A stretch of 64,000 nucleotides of DNA, taken from positions 62,001 to 126,000 of the forward strand of contig NZ_VUMH01000007.1 of the NCBI RefSeq assembly GCF_009696265.1, written 5' to 3'. The notes under the pieces are model-generated. The model had not been told where the DNA came from and did not search any database. It worked only from the letters and a program-made list of their open reading frames with translations. Below are positions 33,525 to 41,877 of this stretch, piece after piece (the stretch's first letter is position 1; each line of letters starts with the position of its first letter). This stretch comes from Desulfovibrio porci. GTDB taxonomy: Bacteria > Desulfobacterota > Desulfovibrionia > Desulfovibrionales > Desulfovibrionaceae. Position numbers and translations under genes: made by a program.

Positions 33525-34209
33525 GCCGGGGCGGGCGCGGCTGATTTCAGTTTTGCCGGTCTGTTATTTGTCGTGATTATCCGTCCCAGCCTGTTAGGCG
33601 CCGGCGGCGTCATCCGGCGCTGTTTGCTGCTCACGTGCCTGAGTACATCTCTGCTCTCGATGCCCGTAAGTCGCCAACGGCACAGCCCTTGGGCCGCCTT
33701 CCGCTCGGTCTCCGCGCAAAAAGCGCCATTTTTTTTGCCCGCGCCGGAAAATCTTGCTTCAGCCGTTGCGACGCAGGAGCTTTAGCCGTAGGTGAGCTTG
33801 TGAGCCGTACGGATAAAGACAGCAATTGGTTACGCGAAATTATGTCCAGGGAAGTCACTGTCGCTGTCCGTAGCGATGCTGTTTTGTTCCGTAACAAGGC
33901 TTCGCCGTGAACGGCTCAAACAAGCCGCCGGCGCGACAACGGCCGGCGCAGTATTCTCCCGACATCAGCCGTCCGCCTGGGCTTCGTTACGGCGGAGAAA
34001 AGTGGCTTTGCCCTTTTTTGTCCGTCTCTCGAGCTACCGGGTCAATAAAATAAGATTTTTCGATACGCCTGCCCTGGGGCGCGCAGATCGGGACAGCGGC
34101 AAAATATGCCGGGGCGGCCCACGGCGTTGCCGAAGGCGGCAGCGGCGTGTATCGTGGCAGAGTCGCCCGCGCCCGCGCGCCGCTGGGACATAGTTAGCCG
34201 GAGGTGAGT
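33525..34209. other. Long intergenic region with dispersed repeats
   Basis: No gene is supported here. It contains a repeat core at 33810-33860 (CGGATAAAGAC.GCA and TGTCCAG.GAAGT.ACTG) that recurs at 51819-51867, a CCGCCTG...GGCGGAG repeat at 33965-34012 related to 20998-21050, and short CTTTAGCCG/CTTCAGCCG repeats. Short open frames on both strands follow the repeats and look non-coding. Confidence 0.6.
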
Positions 34210-35421
34210 ATGGGGTTCTTTACCGCCGTCAAAGTCTGCCTGACCACAAAATACGCCGATTTCCAGAGCCGGGCCGGCCGTTCCGAATTCTGGTGGTTTC
34301 TGCTCTTCTGCGTGCTGGTCGAGGGAGCTTTCCGGCTGGCTTTGTTTCTCGGCAGGGATTCGTGGGGGTGCGCATTTGCTCTCCGTCTGGCGCATGCCCC
34401 GGTATTCCTTCTTTTACTGCTGCCCGCCTGGGGCGCGCAGATCCGCCGTCTGCATGATACGGGCCGCAGCGGAGCCTGGTTTTGGGGGATGCTCATCTCT
34501 TCGGCCGTCGGCGGGGCGGCGTTCTGGCTGGTCTGGATGTTCTGGACGGGAATCCCGTTGCGCGCGGGTTTTCTGCTGAATCTCGAGCTTCCGCGTTTGC
34601 TGCTGATCGTGGTGCAAAACGCCGCAAAACAGGCGCAGATCTTTTTTCAAACTCCTCTGGACGCCCTCTGGGGGCTCTATGGCGTCGATCCGCACCGGTT
34701 CAATTTTCATCCTGAGTTGGCACGGCTGGCCGTGAGCCTGCCGGCCGTAATCGGCCTGGGAGTCTGCCTGATGCGCAAGGGCACAAACGCCGCCAACCGT
34801 TACGGACCGGCGCCGGGCGCGCCGGATTCCGCGGGCGCGCCCGCGCCCCGCGCGGGCATGGACTTTCCCACGGCGCTCAAAAGCTGCGTGCTGCGCAACT
34901 ACGTCGGCTTTCGCGGTCGCGCCTGTCGCGCCGAATACTGGTATTTCGCCCTGGGCCAGCTTATTTTCGTCTCTCTGTGCTTTTCACTGTACACGCCGCC
35001 GCGCGTTTTCCGCCTGCTGGCAAGCAAAAACCCGGACCTCTTTTCCTCCCCGTTCATGGTCTTTTTGCGTTTTGCCGCCGACCAGCCTTTTCTGCTGGCG
35101 GGCATCGCGCTGCTGCCCCTGTTGCTGCCGGGCCTGGCAGTCCTGGTGCGCCGTCTGCATGATGCCGGTCACAGCGGCGGCTGGGTGGCGGGCTATGCGC
35201 TCGTGCAGTTCTTTTCCGGCTTTGCGGCGGAACATAGCCTGATGCGCGGTGATCCCGGCATCCCGCTTTTTTTGCTGCTGGTGAACTGCGTGTATACTTT
35301 GGTCCTGCTCCGGATGACCTTGCAACGGGGCGTGCGGGGGGCCAACCTTTACGGGCCGGACCCTCTCGCGGCCGCCGGAGAAACGGCGCAGCCGGCGTCC
35401 GGAATTCCCGGCACGGCGTGA
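34210..35421 (+). CDS. Membrane protein with two DUF805 domains
   Basis: This 403-residue membrane protein has two copies of the DUF805 family fused in tandem. Each starts with a soluble segment (KVCLTTKYADFQSRAGRSEFWWF and KSCVLRNYVGFRGRACRAEYWYF), continues with membrane helices, has the conserved RRLHDTGRSGAW or RRLHDAGHSGGW motif, and ends in NRYGPAP or NLYGPDP. DUF805 proteins are usually single-domain and of unknown function. Start ATG 34210 with GGAGG is preferred over GTG 34204. Confidence 0.85.
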   Translation: MGFFTAVKVCLTTKYADFQSRAGRSEFWWFLLFCVLVEGAFRLALFLGRDSWGCAFALRLAHAPVFLLLLLPAWGAQIRRLHDTGRSGAWFWGMLISSAVGGAAFWLVWMFWTGIPLRAGFLLNLELPRLLLIVVQNAAKQAQIFFQTPLDALWGLYGVDPHRFNFHPELARLAVSLPAVIGLGVCLMRKGTNAANRYGPAPGAPDSAGAPAPRAGMDFPTALKSCVLRNYVGFRGRACRAEYWYFALGQLIFVSLCFSLYTPPRVFRLLASKNPDLFSSPFMVFLRFAADQPFLLAGIALLPLLLPGLAVLVRRLHDAGHSGGWVAGYALVQFFSGFAAEHSLMRGDPGIPLFLLLVNCVYTLVLLRMTLQRGVRGANLYGPDPLAAAGETAQPASGIPGTA

Positions 35422-35457
35422 AAGTTCGCGCGGACGGCGATGTAATAAGGGCTGAGC

Positions 35458-36972
35458 CTAGCGCTTCAGCTCCATGGCCTTCTGGAGCATCTGGTCCGCC
35501 GTGGTCACCACCTTGCTGTTGGACTGGAAACCGCGCTGGGTGATGATCATGTTGACCATTTCCGTGGCCATATCCACGTTGGATTCTTCAATATTATAGG
35601 CGTTCACGGCGCCGTAGTTTTCAGTGCCGGCCACGCCCATGTCCATCTGGCCGGCGTCGTCCGTGGCGGAAAAAAGATTGCCGCCCTCGCGGCGCAGGCC
35701 GTCCTCACTGGTGAAGCGGCAGATCGGAATCTGCCAGAGGTTCTGATCCTGGCTGTTGGAATAGCGGCCCACCACCGTGCCGTCGGTTCCGATGCTGATG
35801 GCGCTCAGAACGCCTTCGGCATAGCCGTCCTGCTTGTAGGCGCCGGTGGGCGAGGAACTGTTGTAGGCCGTGGTGGCGTCTTTAGCGCGCACGGCGTCCG
35901 CCCCCATGGAGGGCAGCTTGCTCTGGTCCGTGCCCACATCCGCCGCCGAAGCCGGAGCGTTCTGCCAGCCTCCGGCGGCGCTGACGCCGAAGTTCACGGC
36001 CATGGTCGCGCCGTCCAGGGTAAGCTGGGGCAGGCCGTCCTTCAGTTCGGCGGGTTGCCAGTCGGCCAGATTTTTGCTGCCTTCCACTGTGGGCGTGAAA
36101 GCGGACATGCCCGTCAGGCGGCCCGAAGCGTCGAATTGCAGCACGCCGCTCATCAACAGGCCGTCGCCCGGCGAAGGCGGGATGACGTTGCCGTCCGCAT
36201 CGGTCTTGCCCGCGGCGGAAGCCCCGGCGGCGATGAGAAATTCGATCATGGAACCTGACGTGCTGTCGGGCGCGCCGTCGAAATAGGCCGTGACCGTACG
36301 CGCGTTGCCTTCGGCGTCATAGAGGGTCATGCCCTGGGCGTAACTGTATGAACCGCTGGAAAGCGGCTTGGCGGCCGTGGCATTGTAGAGGCCCAGCAGG
36401 CCGAAATAGGGGTTGTCCGCGTTTACGGCATTGTCCTGGCCCGAGTTCAGATTCATGGTCAGGTCCACCCGTGCCGTTCCCTTGCCCGGCATGGTGCCGA
36501 ATTTGTCGATCTTGACTTCCTGCAGGTCGCCCAGGCTGCCGTCCTCATTATACTTGTAGCCGTTGAGGGCTAGGCCAGTGGGGGTGCGCCAGACGCCCTC
36601 ATTGTCCGGACGGAAGTCGCCCGCCCGGGTGTAGTAGAGGCTCACGCCGTCAGTCACCTGGAAAAAGCCCTTGCCGTTGATGGCCATGTCCGTGACCGTA
36701 TTGCTGGACTCCATGGGCCCCTGCTTGAAAATGGTGCGCACCGAGTCCACCTGTACGCCCTTGCCGGTCTGGCCCAGGGCCACGCGTGAGTTCTCCTGGT
36801 TGTTCCACCATTCGCCCATACCGGCCTGGCTCGTGGAGATCAGGTCGGAGAACAGGATGCCCTGCTGCTTATAGCCGATGGTGCTGACATTGGCCAGATT
36901 GTTGCTGGTCACCTGCATGCCCTGGCTCAGGCCCTTCATGCCGGTGGCGCCGATGTACAGTGCCGAGTTCAC
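35458..36972 (-). CDS. flgE: Flagellar hook protein FlgE
   Basis: This 504-residue protein is an axial hook-family protein. The N terminus MNSALYIGATGMKGLSQGMQVTSNNLANVSTIGYK and the C terminus EMVNMIITQRGFQSNSKVVTTADQMLQKAMEL form the conserved heptad-type coiled coil of the rod-hook family. The central region holds DMAINGKGFFQVTDG and a large variable domain. Length and layout fit FlgE, though FlgF/FlgG relatives share the ends. Start is GTG 36972 with AGGAGG. A sigma-54 promoter lies upstream. No other flagellar gene is near. Confidence 0.87.
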   Translation of the reverse strand: MNSALYIGATGMKGLSQGMQVTSNNLANVSTIGYKQQGILFSDLISTSQAGMGEWWNNQENSRVALGQTGKGVQVDSVRTIFKQGPMESSNTVTDMAINGKGFFQVTDGVSLYYTRAGDFRPDNEGVWRTPTGLALNGYKYNEDGSLGDLQEVKIDKFGTMPGKGTARVDLTMNLNSGQDNAVNADNPYFGLLGLYNATAAKPLSSGSYSYAQGMTLYDAEGNARTVTAYFDGAPDSTSGSMIEFLIAAGASAAGKTDADGNVIPPSPGDGLLMSGVLQFDASGRLTGMSAFTPTVEGSKNLADWQPAELKDGLPQLTLDGATMAVNFGVSAAGGWQNAPASAADVGTDQSKLPSMGADAVRAKDATTAYNSSSPTGAYKQDGYAEGVLSAISIGTDGTVVGRYSNSQDQNLWQIPICRFTSEDGLRREGGNLFSATDDAGQMDMGVAGTENYGAVNAYNIEESNVDMATEMVNMIITQRGFQSNSKVVTTADQMLQKAMELKR

Positions 36973-36994
36973 GCTGCTGCCTCCTGGAACGGGT

Positions 36995-37024
36995 TAACTT
37001 TAAGAATTGGCACTCTTAAAGTTA
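36995..37024. repeat. Inverted repeat upstream of flgE
   Basis: TAACTTTAAGA and TCTTAAAGTTA form an 11-bp palindrome around an 8-base spacer, between the flgE promoter and its start. The left half-site TTAACTTTAAGA is repeated at 50759-50770 before another minus-strand gene, so it could be an operator. Confidence 0.5.
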
Positions 37025-37078
37025 CCTTGCCCGTAAAAAACGGGCGAAGAGGAAAAATCTTCCTCCCCGCCCCCTATG

Positions 37079-37096
37079 AAGCAGTATCCGTGCCAA
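37079..37096 (-). promoter_or_regulatory. Sigma-54 promoter of flgE
   Basis: On the minus strand TTGGCACGGATACTGCTT shows the invariant GG and GC 10 bases apart, as needed for sigma-54 (-24/-12). Transcription would begin near 37068, giving a leader of about 95 bases before the GTG. Confidence 0.75.
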
Positions 37097-37148
37097 CGAC
37101 ACAGGGGCGGCCTCTCAAAAGCGTCTTTTGCCCCCTGGACTGTGTCAG

Positions 37149-37212
37149 AAGCCGTTCGCGGCCCGGGTCTGTACCGGAAGAGTGCTATCCCCGGCCCGCG
37201 AACGGCTTTTTT
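37149..37212 (+). terminator. Hairpin with T-run on the plus strand, unassigned transcript
   Basis: AAGCCGTTCGCGG (37149-37161) pairs with CCGCGAACGGCTT (37196-37208), followed by six T on the plus strand. It directly follows a nested hairpin at 37098-37146 (GACACAG/CTGTGTC, GGGGC/GCCCC, AAAAG/CTTTT). No plus-strand gene ends here; on the minus strand the T-run is missing. Confidence 0.6.
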
Positions 37213-37266
37213 CTTGCCAGGAAACAAAATTCATCTTAGAGACAGCCCCTGGCGTTTGCGCGCTGT

Positions 37267-37722
37267 CTATTTTTCCAGGGGCAGACCGGCTTTTTCCCAG
37301 GCCTCAATACCCTGGTTCATGTGCAGGATGTTTTTGACCCCGACCTGTTCCAGCGCCTCGGCGGCTCCGGCGGAGCGCTGCCCCGTGCGGCAGTAGAGCA
37401 GCACAGGATGATCCTTGGGCAGGGCCGCCGCGTCCAGATCGAAACGGCCGCCGAAGAAGTCCATATTGCGCGCGCCGGGCAGGTGTCCCTGCCGGAATTC
37501 GCCGGGCGTGCGCACGTCCAGAATCAACAGTCCCGCGGGCGGGGACTGGAGCAGAGCCGCCGCTTCCCGCGCGCTGATGTCCTTGGCCTGGGCCGCGCAC
37601 GGCCAGGCATAAAGCAGGGCGCAGAACACGGCGCAGAACACGGCGCGGACCAACGGACGCCGGGCCGCCGGGATGCGGCGCGCAACGGCGGCGACGAGAG
37701 ACGGGAAAGGATGCCGAATCAT
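37267..37722 (-). CDS. Exported rhodanese-like sulfurtransferase
   Basis: This is a 151-residue single-domain rhodanese. An N-terminal hydrophobic segment (residues about 25-45) followed by AQA suggests export to the periplasm. The active-site loop is LLYCRTGQRS with the catalytic Cys, and the CH2A-like part is LDVRTPGEFRQGHLPGARN. ATG 37722 follows AAGGAAGC; an upstream start at 37761 would overlap the preceding gene. It lies 10 bases after the aminotransferase stop. Rhodanese domains transfer sulfur or bind thiosulfate; the substrate is unknown. Confidence 0.87.
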   Translation of the reverse strand: MIRHPFPSLVAAVARRIPAARRPLVRAVFCAVFCALLYAWPCAAQAKDISAREAAALLQSPPAGLLILDVRTPGEFRQGHLPGARNMDFFGGRFDLDAAALPKDHPVLLYCRTGQRSAGAAEALEQVGVKNILHMNQGIEAWEKAGLPLEK

Positions 37723-37732
37723 GCCCGCTTCC

Positions 37733-38923
37733 TTATTTGACGGCCGCGCGGGCTTTGGCAAAGCCGTCGGCGGCGTTGCGGATCACGCTTTCGTCCACGC
37801 AGAACGCCAGGCGGAAATAGCCGGGGCAGCCGAAGCCCGAGCCGGGCACGGCCAGCACGCGTTCCTCCAGCAGCTGGTTCACAAAGGCCACGTCATCGCC
37901 GCCCGGGGCCTTGGGGAAGAAGTAGAACGCGCCCGCGGGCATCTGGAAATCATAGCCCGCCTCGCGCAGCACTTCGGCCATGGCCTTGCGCCGGGCCGCG
38001 TACACGGAGAGGTCCACCTGGCTGCCCAGGGCTTTGGCCATGATGTGCTGGCCGATGACCGGCGGATTGACAAAACCCAGAATGCGGTTGGTCAGGGTCA
38101 GACCGGCCATGAGCTCGGCTTTTTCCGGCAGCCGGGGCGAGAGGGCCACATAGCCCACCCGCTCGCCGGGCAGGGAGAGGTTTTTGGAAAAGGAGCTGAT
38201 GGCCACGGCATAGGGATAGAGGGGCAGCACCGAGGGCACTTCCGCGCCGTCGTACGCCAGGAAGCGGTAAGGCTCGTCAGCCACCAGCCAGATGGGCCGC
38301 CCGTATTCCTGGCTTTTGTTTTCCAGAAGGTCGGCAAGCGCGATGAGTTCCTTGCGGCTGTAGATCACGCCCGTGGGATTGTGCGGGGAGTTGATCAGCA
38401 CCACACGCGTCTTTTTGCTGATGGCCTCCTCCAGCGCCTTGAGATCCGGGGCAAAGGTGTCCTTCCGGCTCATGACGGCCTTGAACGTGCCGCCGTGGTT
38501 GGCGACGTAGAAGCCGTATTCCACAAAGTAGGGGGCGAAACTGATCATTTCCTCGCCGGGATTGAGCACGGCGCGCAAAAAAGCGTTCAGCCCGCCCGCC
38601 GCGCCGCAGCTCAGCAGCACGTCGTCGGCCGTGAGCTTGACGCCCTGTTCGGTGCTGAGGTGTGCGGCCAGTTTTTCGCGCAGCCAGGGAAAGCCGCCGT
38701 TGGGCATGTAGCCGAAGGCGAAGGGTTCGCCCGCGTGTTCGGCGAAATCGCGCAGCCCTTCGGCCACGGCGGGCGGCGCGGGCAGGTCGGGATTGCCCAG
38801 GCTGAAGTCATAGACGTTCTCCGCGCCGAAGCGCGCCTTGAGCTGGCCGCCCGCCTCGAACATGCGGCGGATCCATGAAGCGTTGCCCAGGTATCCGGTT
38901 ACGCTGTCGGCAAGAATTGACAT
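37733..38923 (-). CDS. Class I/II PLP-dependent aminotransferase
   Basis: This 396-residue enzyme has the AspC/alanine aminotransferase fold. Signature segments include FSLGNPDLPAPPAVAEGLRD, SCGAAGGLNAFLRAVL, LINSPHNPTGVIYSRKEL, VADEPYRFLAYDG and the PLP lysine in SSFSKNLSLPGERVGYV. A C-terminal FRLAFCVDESVIRNA completes the fold. It could be an aspartate, alanine or aromatic aminotransferase; the sequence does not decide. The rhodanese gene follows on the same strand. Confidence 0.9.
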   Translation of the reverse strand: MSILADSVTGYLGNASWIRRMFEAGGQLKARFGAENVYDFSLGNPDLPAPPAVAEGLRDFAEHAGEPFAFGYMPNGGFPWLREKLAAHLSTEQGVKLTADDVLLSCGAAGGLNAFLRAVLNPGEEMISFAPYFVEYGFYVANHGGTFKAVMSRKDTFAPDLKALEEAISKKTRVVLINSPHNPTGVIYSRKELIALADLLENKSQEYGRPIWLVADEPYRFLAYDGAEVPSVLPLYPYAVAISSFSKNLSLPGERVGYVALSPRLPEKAELMAGLTLTNRILGFVNPPVIGQHIMAKALGSQVDLSVYAARRKAMAEVLREAGYDFQMPAGAFYFFPKAPGGDDVAFVNQLLEERVLAVPGSGFGCPGYFRLAFCVDESVIRNAADGFAKARAAVK

Positions 38924-39012
38924 AAACGACTCCTGATGGTTGTTGTCTTCGCCATGACTATTGGTTATAGCTTTGTCGAGCTAGAGAATGCAATCTCCAC
39001 TGGAGGCTCTGA

Positions 39013-39441
39013 ATGCGTCTGAATGTCTTCGCAAAAACGGCGCGGCTTTTTATGCCCGCGCTTTTCGCCGCCCTGCTGCTGCCCGCCTGCGCCGCCAAAG
39101 AGGTCGAGGAAGAGCAGGGCATGTCCATTGCCGTCACCCTGCGCGACGTGCATCGCTGTTCGCGCATCTCTCCTGAAATTCTCGTCACCGACATGCCCGC
39201 CGGCACGGAGTCTTTTGACGTGCGCCTGGTGGAGTACGGCGACGAGGAGCGTTTCTTCGGCGGCGGCACCTGGGCCAACGACGGTTCGGGCGTCATCCCC
39301 GAGGGCGGCCTGACCCGCCATTACCGCGGCCCCTGCCCCCCGGCGGGCGAGAGCCGGGACTACGCCTTTGTCGTTTCGGCCATGAGCAAGGACAATATCC
39401 AGCCCCTGGCCGTGCGGCTCTATCGTTTTACTCAGGAATAA
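39013..39441 (+). CDS. PEBP-like (YbhB/YbcL family) lipoprotein
   Basis: This is a 142-residue protein with a lipoprotein signal (FAALLLPAC, lipid Cys near residue 26). The mature part follows the phosphatidylethanolamine-binding protein pattern: SPEILVTDMPAGTESFDVRLVEYG, a GGGTWANDGSGVIPEGGL segment and HYRGPCPPAGESRDYAFVV. The family binds small ligands or inhibits kinases; no specific role is visible. It is convergent with the downstream EPSPS-like gene and followed by a terminator. Confidence 0.78.
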   Translation: MRLNVFAKTARLFMPALFAALLLPACAAKEVEEEQGMSIAVTLRDVHRCSRISPEILVTDMPAGTESFDVRLVEYGDEERFFGGGTWANDGSGVIPEGGLTRHYRGPCPPAGESRDYAFVVSAMSKDNIQPLAVRLYRFTQE

Positions 39442-39470
39442 ACGCCGCGTCCATGCCTTTCGCAACAAGG

Positions 39471-39504
39471 AGCCCCGCCCGGTCCATAACCGTGCGGGGC
39501 TTTT
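39471..39504 (+). terminator. Rho-independent terminator after the PEBP-like gene
   Basis: AGCCCCGC (39471-39478) pairs with GCGGGGCT (39494-39501), followed by TTTTGCTTT. It ends the plus-strand transcript. Confidence 0.8.
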
Positions 39505-39630
39505 GCTTTGCGTAACTTTCCAGGCCGGTTCGCGGAATATTACGGGATTGCCGGCCATGGTCAGACCGCCCGGCAACGTAGAGCAGATTAATGTTATATT
39601 CAAATTTGAAGACGCCCACTTTGGCGCGTA

Positions 39631-39680
39631 CCAGCGCAAATAACCTGCGCTTACGCCTTTGTGGCGGGCGTCTGCTCTCA
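39631..39680. repeat. Dispersed intergenic repeat, copy 2
   Basis: This stretch aligns to 12431-12480 with about 36 of 50 identical bases (GCGCAAATA, GCGCTTACGCC, TCTGCTC). It lies between the PEBP-like gene and the EPSPS-like gene. Confidence 0.6.
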
Positions 39681-39717
39681 CAGCCGCCGGAGCAAGGTTA
39701 AGATAAACCTGTTCTAA

Positions 39718-41466
39718 TTATTCTTCTTCCTTGAGTTCCGGCGGCACGGCCACGGCAGTGGTGATGATCCGCCGCCGCGCGGGAGCCGCCGTTGTCTTTT
39801 CGTTCCCGGCCGGTTTTTTGGCCGCCGGTTCGGGCAGGGCGTTGTACAGGGTCCAGAAGGCCGGGAACAGGCCGGTCATAATGCCGGGGTTGCCCAGGCG
39901 GAAACCCTGGTTGCGCGTGTCGCGCGCGCAGGCGGCCAGGGCCAGGGCCAGAGCCCAGACCGGGGAGGGGGCGTTCCAGGCCTGCGCGGCATTTTGCTGG
40001 AGGGTCGCTTGTTCTGTTTTGCACAAGCGGCCTTCAGCAGTCCGCTCCAGACCCACAGTGTGAAGAAAACTGGTCACTTCGCTCATGTCTGCGCCCGGCA
40101 GTTCGGGCAGGCTTGCCTCACCGCCGCGCAAGGCCGCGCAGGCGGCCAGAGCCACAGGCAGAGGAGCCCAATCTGTGGGCAGTCCGGCCAGAAGCCCGGC
40201 GGGCAGGGCAGCCAGCGAAGCGCGTTTCAGAGGCGCGGCGGCATGGGCGCATACCGTGCCTTCCGGCCTGCCCTCGCCGGGCTGTTCGCGGCGCAGATCC
40301 AGGCCCAGCGCCTGGAGCAGTTCCCAGGCGGCCTGGGCTCCCGGCCATTGCGGCCAGCCGCCGTCCAGACGGGTCTCGCCGGAAAGAACCAGGGGCAGGG
40401 CCAGCAGAAAGACGGCCAGTTCCGGCTCCAGAGGCAGCCGGGGCCGAGCGGGCAGGCGGAGGGGACCGGGCGCGACCCGCACGCGGCCCTCCGTCACGCT
40501 GATATCCGCGTCCGCGGCGCGCAGAATGGGCAGCACACGGGCCAAAATCAGCTGCTGTTGCGGGTGGGCGGCCAGATCCAGCGTCAGGGCGCGTTCATAA
40601 AAGGGTGCGGCCAGCAGAATGCCTTCGGCCAGTTCCGCCGGCACGTCGGCGGGCAGGGCCGCCGCGTCCGGCAGAATCCCGGAGCATTCCAGACGCGCGG
40701 GCAGGCCGTCGCTTTTGGGCACCACATGCACGAGCCGCGCGCCCAGATTGGGCAGAAAACGCCGGACGGCGGAGAAATCCGCCAGTTTGAGGCTTGTTTC
40801 GCCGGTGAACTTGGCCCGTGAGGGGCGGCCCAGATAATGGCCCAGAAGCAGGAAGAAATTCCAGGCGCTGTCGCCCACGTGCAGCACCTTGTCCGGCGCG
40901 CCTACGGGCGCCGTCTCGCGGGCGGTGACGCCGTCCTCTTCGCGGTTAAGACCCGCGCCGAGCTGGTTGAGCGCCTTCACGCAGTCCACGATGGGGTCGT
41001 TCATCAGGCAGGGCTCAATGCGCAACGCCTGGCCCGAAGCCGCGGCCAGCATGAGCCAGGCGCGCGTGGCCCGACAGGCCAGGGGCGCGGACATGGCCAG
41101 GCGCACGGGCCTGAGGGCCGGGGCCAGGTTGAAGGCCGGGCGGCGTTCCGCTCCGGCGGCCTGCCCGTCCTCGCCGCCTTCGCCTTCCTCGCGCTGGGCG
41201 CTGGGACGGGGCAGAAATTCCACTTCCTGCATCAATGAAAAAAAGCGGCCCGAGAGGCGGGCGTCGCGGCTCACGCGGGAGACGGCGGCCTCCCAGGATT
41301 CGCGCAGGGCCTTTTCCTCGGCCGGTTCCAGGAAGCCCTTGCTGTTGTGCATGCGCGCCAAAAGATTATGGCGGCGCAGCAACAGGCGCAGGATATCGCG
41401 GTCAATGTCGCTGACCACCTCCCGCAAAGGGCGGCGGGGGCGGGTGTCGTGGGATTGCTCGGTCAT
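39718..41466 (-). CDS. Chorismate mutase-like domain fused to a divergent EPSP synthase-like domain
   Basis: This is a 582-residue two-domain protein. Residues about 12-85 form a helical AroQ-type chorismate mutase-like segment: LREVVSDIDRDILRLLLRRH, then KGFLEPAEEKALRESW. From about residue 125 on, the sequence tracks EPSP synthase (NDPIVDCVKALNQLGAGL, KFTGETSLKLADFSAVRRFLPNLGA, LSGETRLDGGWPQW), but key motifs are altered: the SKSxTNR loop reads ACRATRAW, and the NSGTTxR loop reads HVGDSAWNFF. This suggests a strongly diverged or non-catalytic enzyme, or one of the unusual aromatic-pathway enzymes of sulfate reducers. ATG 41466 (MTEQSHDT) follows GAGGA. Confidence 0.75.
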   Translation of the reverse strand: MTEQSHDTRPRRPLREVVSDIDRDILRLLLRRHNLLARMHNSKGFLEPAEEKALRESWEAAVSRVSRDARLSGRFFSLMQEVEFLPRPSAQREEGEGGEDGQAAGAERRPAFNLAPALRPVRLAMSAPLACRATRAWLMLAAASGQALRIEPCLMNDPIVDCVKALNQLGAGLNREEDGVTARETAPVGAPDKVLHVGDSAWNFFLLLGHYLGRPSRAKFTGETSLKLADFSAVRRFLPNLGARLVHVVPKSDGLPARLECSGILPDAAALPADVPAELAEGILLAAPFYERALTLDLAAHPQQQLILARVLPILRAADADISVTEGRVRVAPGPLRLPARPRLPLEPELAVFLLALPLVLSGETRLDGGWPQWPGAQAAWELLQALGLDLRREQPGEGRPEGTVCAHAAAPLKRASLAALPAGLLAGLPTDWAPLPVALAACAALRGGEASLPELPGADMSEVTSFLHTVGLERTAEGRLCKTEQATLQQNAAQAWNAPSPVWALALALAACARDTRNQGFRLGNPGIMTGLFPAFWTLYNALPEPAAKKPAGNEKTTAAPARRRIITTAVAVPPELKEEE

Positions 41467-41877
41467 GCTCTGTCCTCTGCGGGAAATGCGTGCGGCGGGT
41501 TTTTGTCTGCGCAAGCCTGTTAGCCCGAAACGCGCCCGCTGGCAAGCGGCGGGGGGCCGCCCGGCGGCGTTCACGCGCGTGTTTTTGCCGCCGAACCGGG
41601 AAAAAAATGACGGGGGGCTTTACGCGGCCTCTTTTTCCGAATATGCTCCAGGCATTGGAAATCCAAGCTTTCCGGGAGACGGGCTTGTAAAGAACCCGCG
41701 AAATTTTGCAAAAGGGGCTTGACGCAAACCGCACTCGCTTGTTACTAAATGCGCAAGCCATGCGCCCCCACTATTTTTCGAGGCGCGCGACTAATCTGGC
41801 GTGCCGGCAAGGGGCGCGCACGCCTCGCCGAGGGCTTGGCGGAATGTTTTTAACACTTTAAGAGTTGGAGGATACGT
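41467..41877. other. Intergenic region holding the apr promoter
   Basis: This gap between two divergently oriented units contains the apr promoter candidate (41719-41748) and a GC-rich leader before aprB. I see nothing else that is clearly functional; a short motif TTTTTAACACTTTAAGAG at 41847-41865 resembles the TTAACTTTAAGA half-sites elsewhere. Confidence 0.55.
41719..41748 (+). promoter_or_regulatory. Candidate sigma-70 promoter of the aprBA-qmo operon
   Basis: TTGACG (41719-41724) and TACTAA (41743-41748) are separated by 18 bases, close to the consensus spacing. Transcription would start near 41755, giving a leader of about 120 bases. Confidence 0.5.

Noticed and set aside
33635..33910. 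Small plus-strand frame in the 33.5-34.2 kb gap
   Set aside because: It lies on the dispersed repeat, has no ribosome binding site, and resembles translated repeat DNA.
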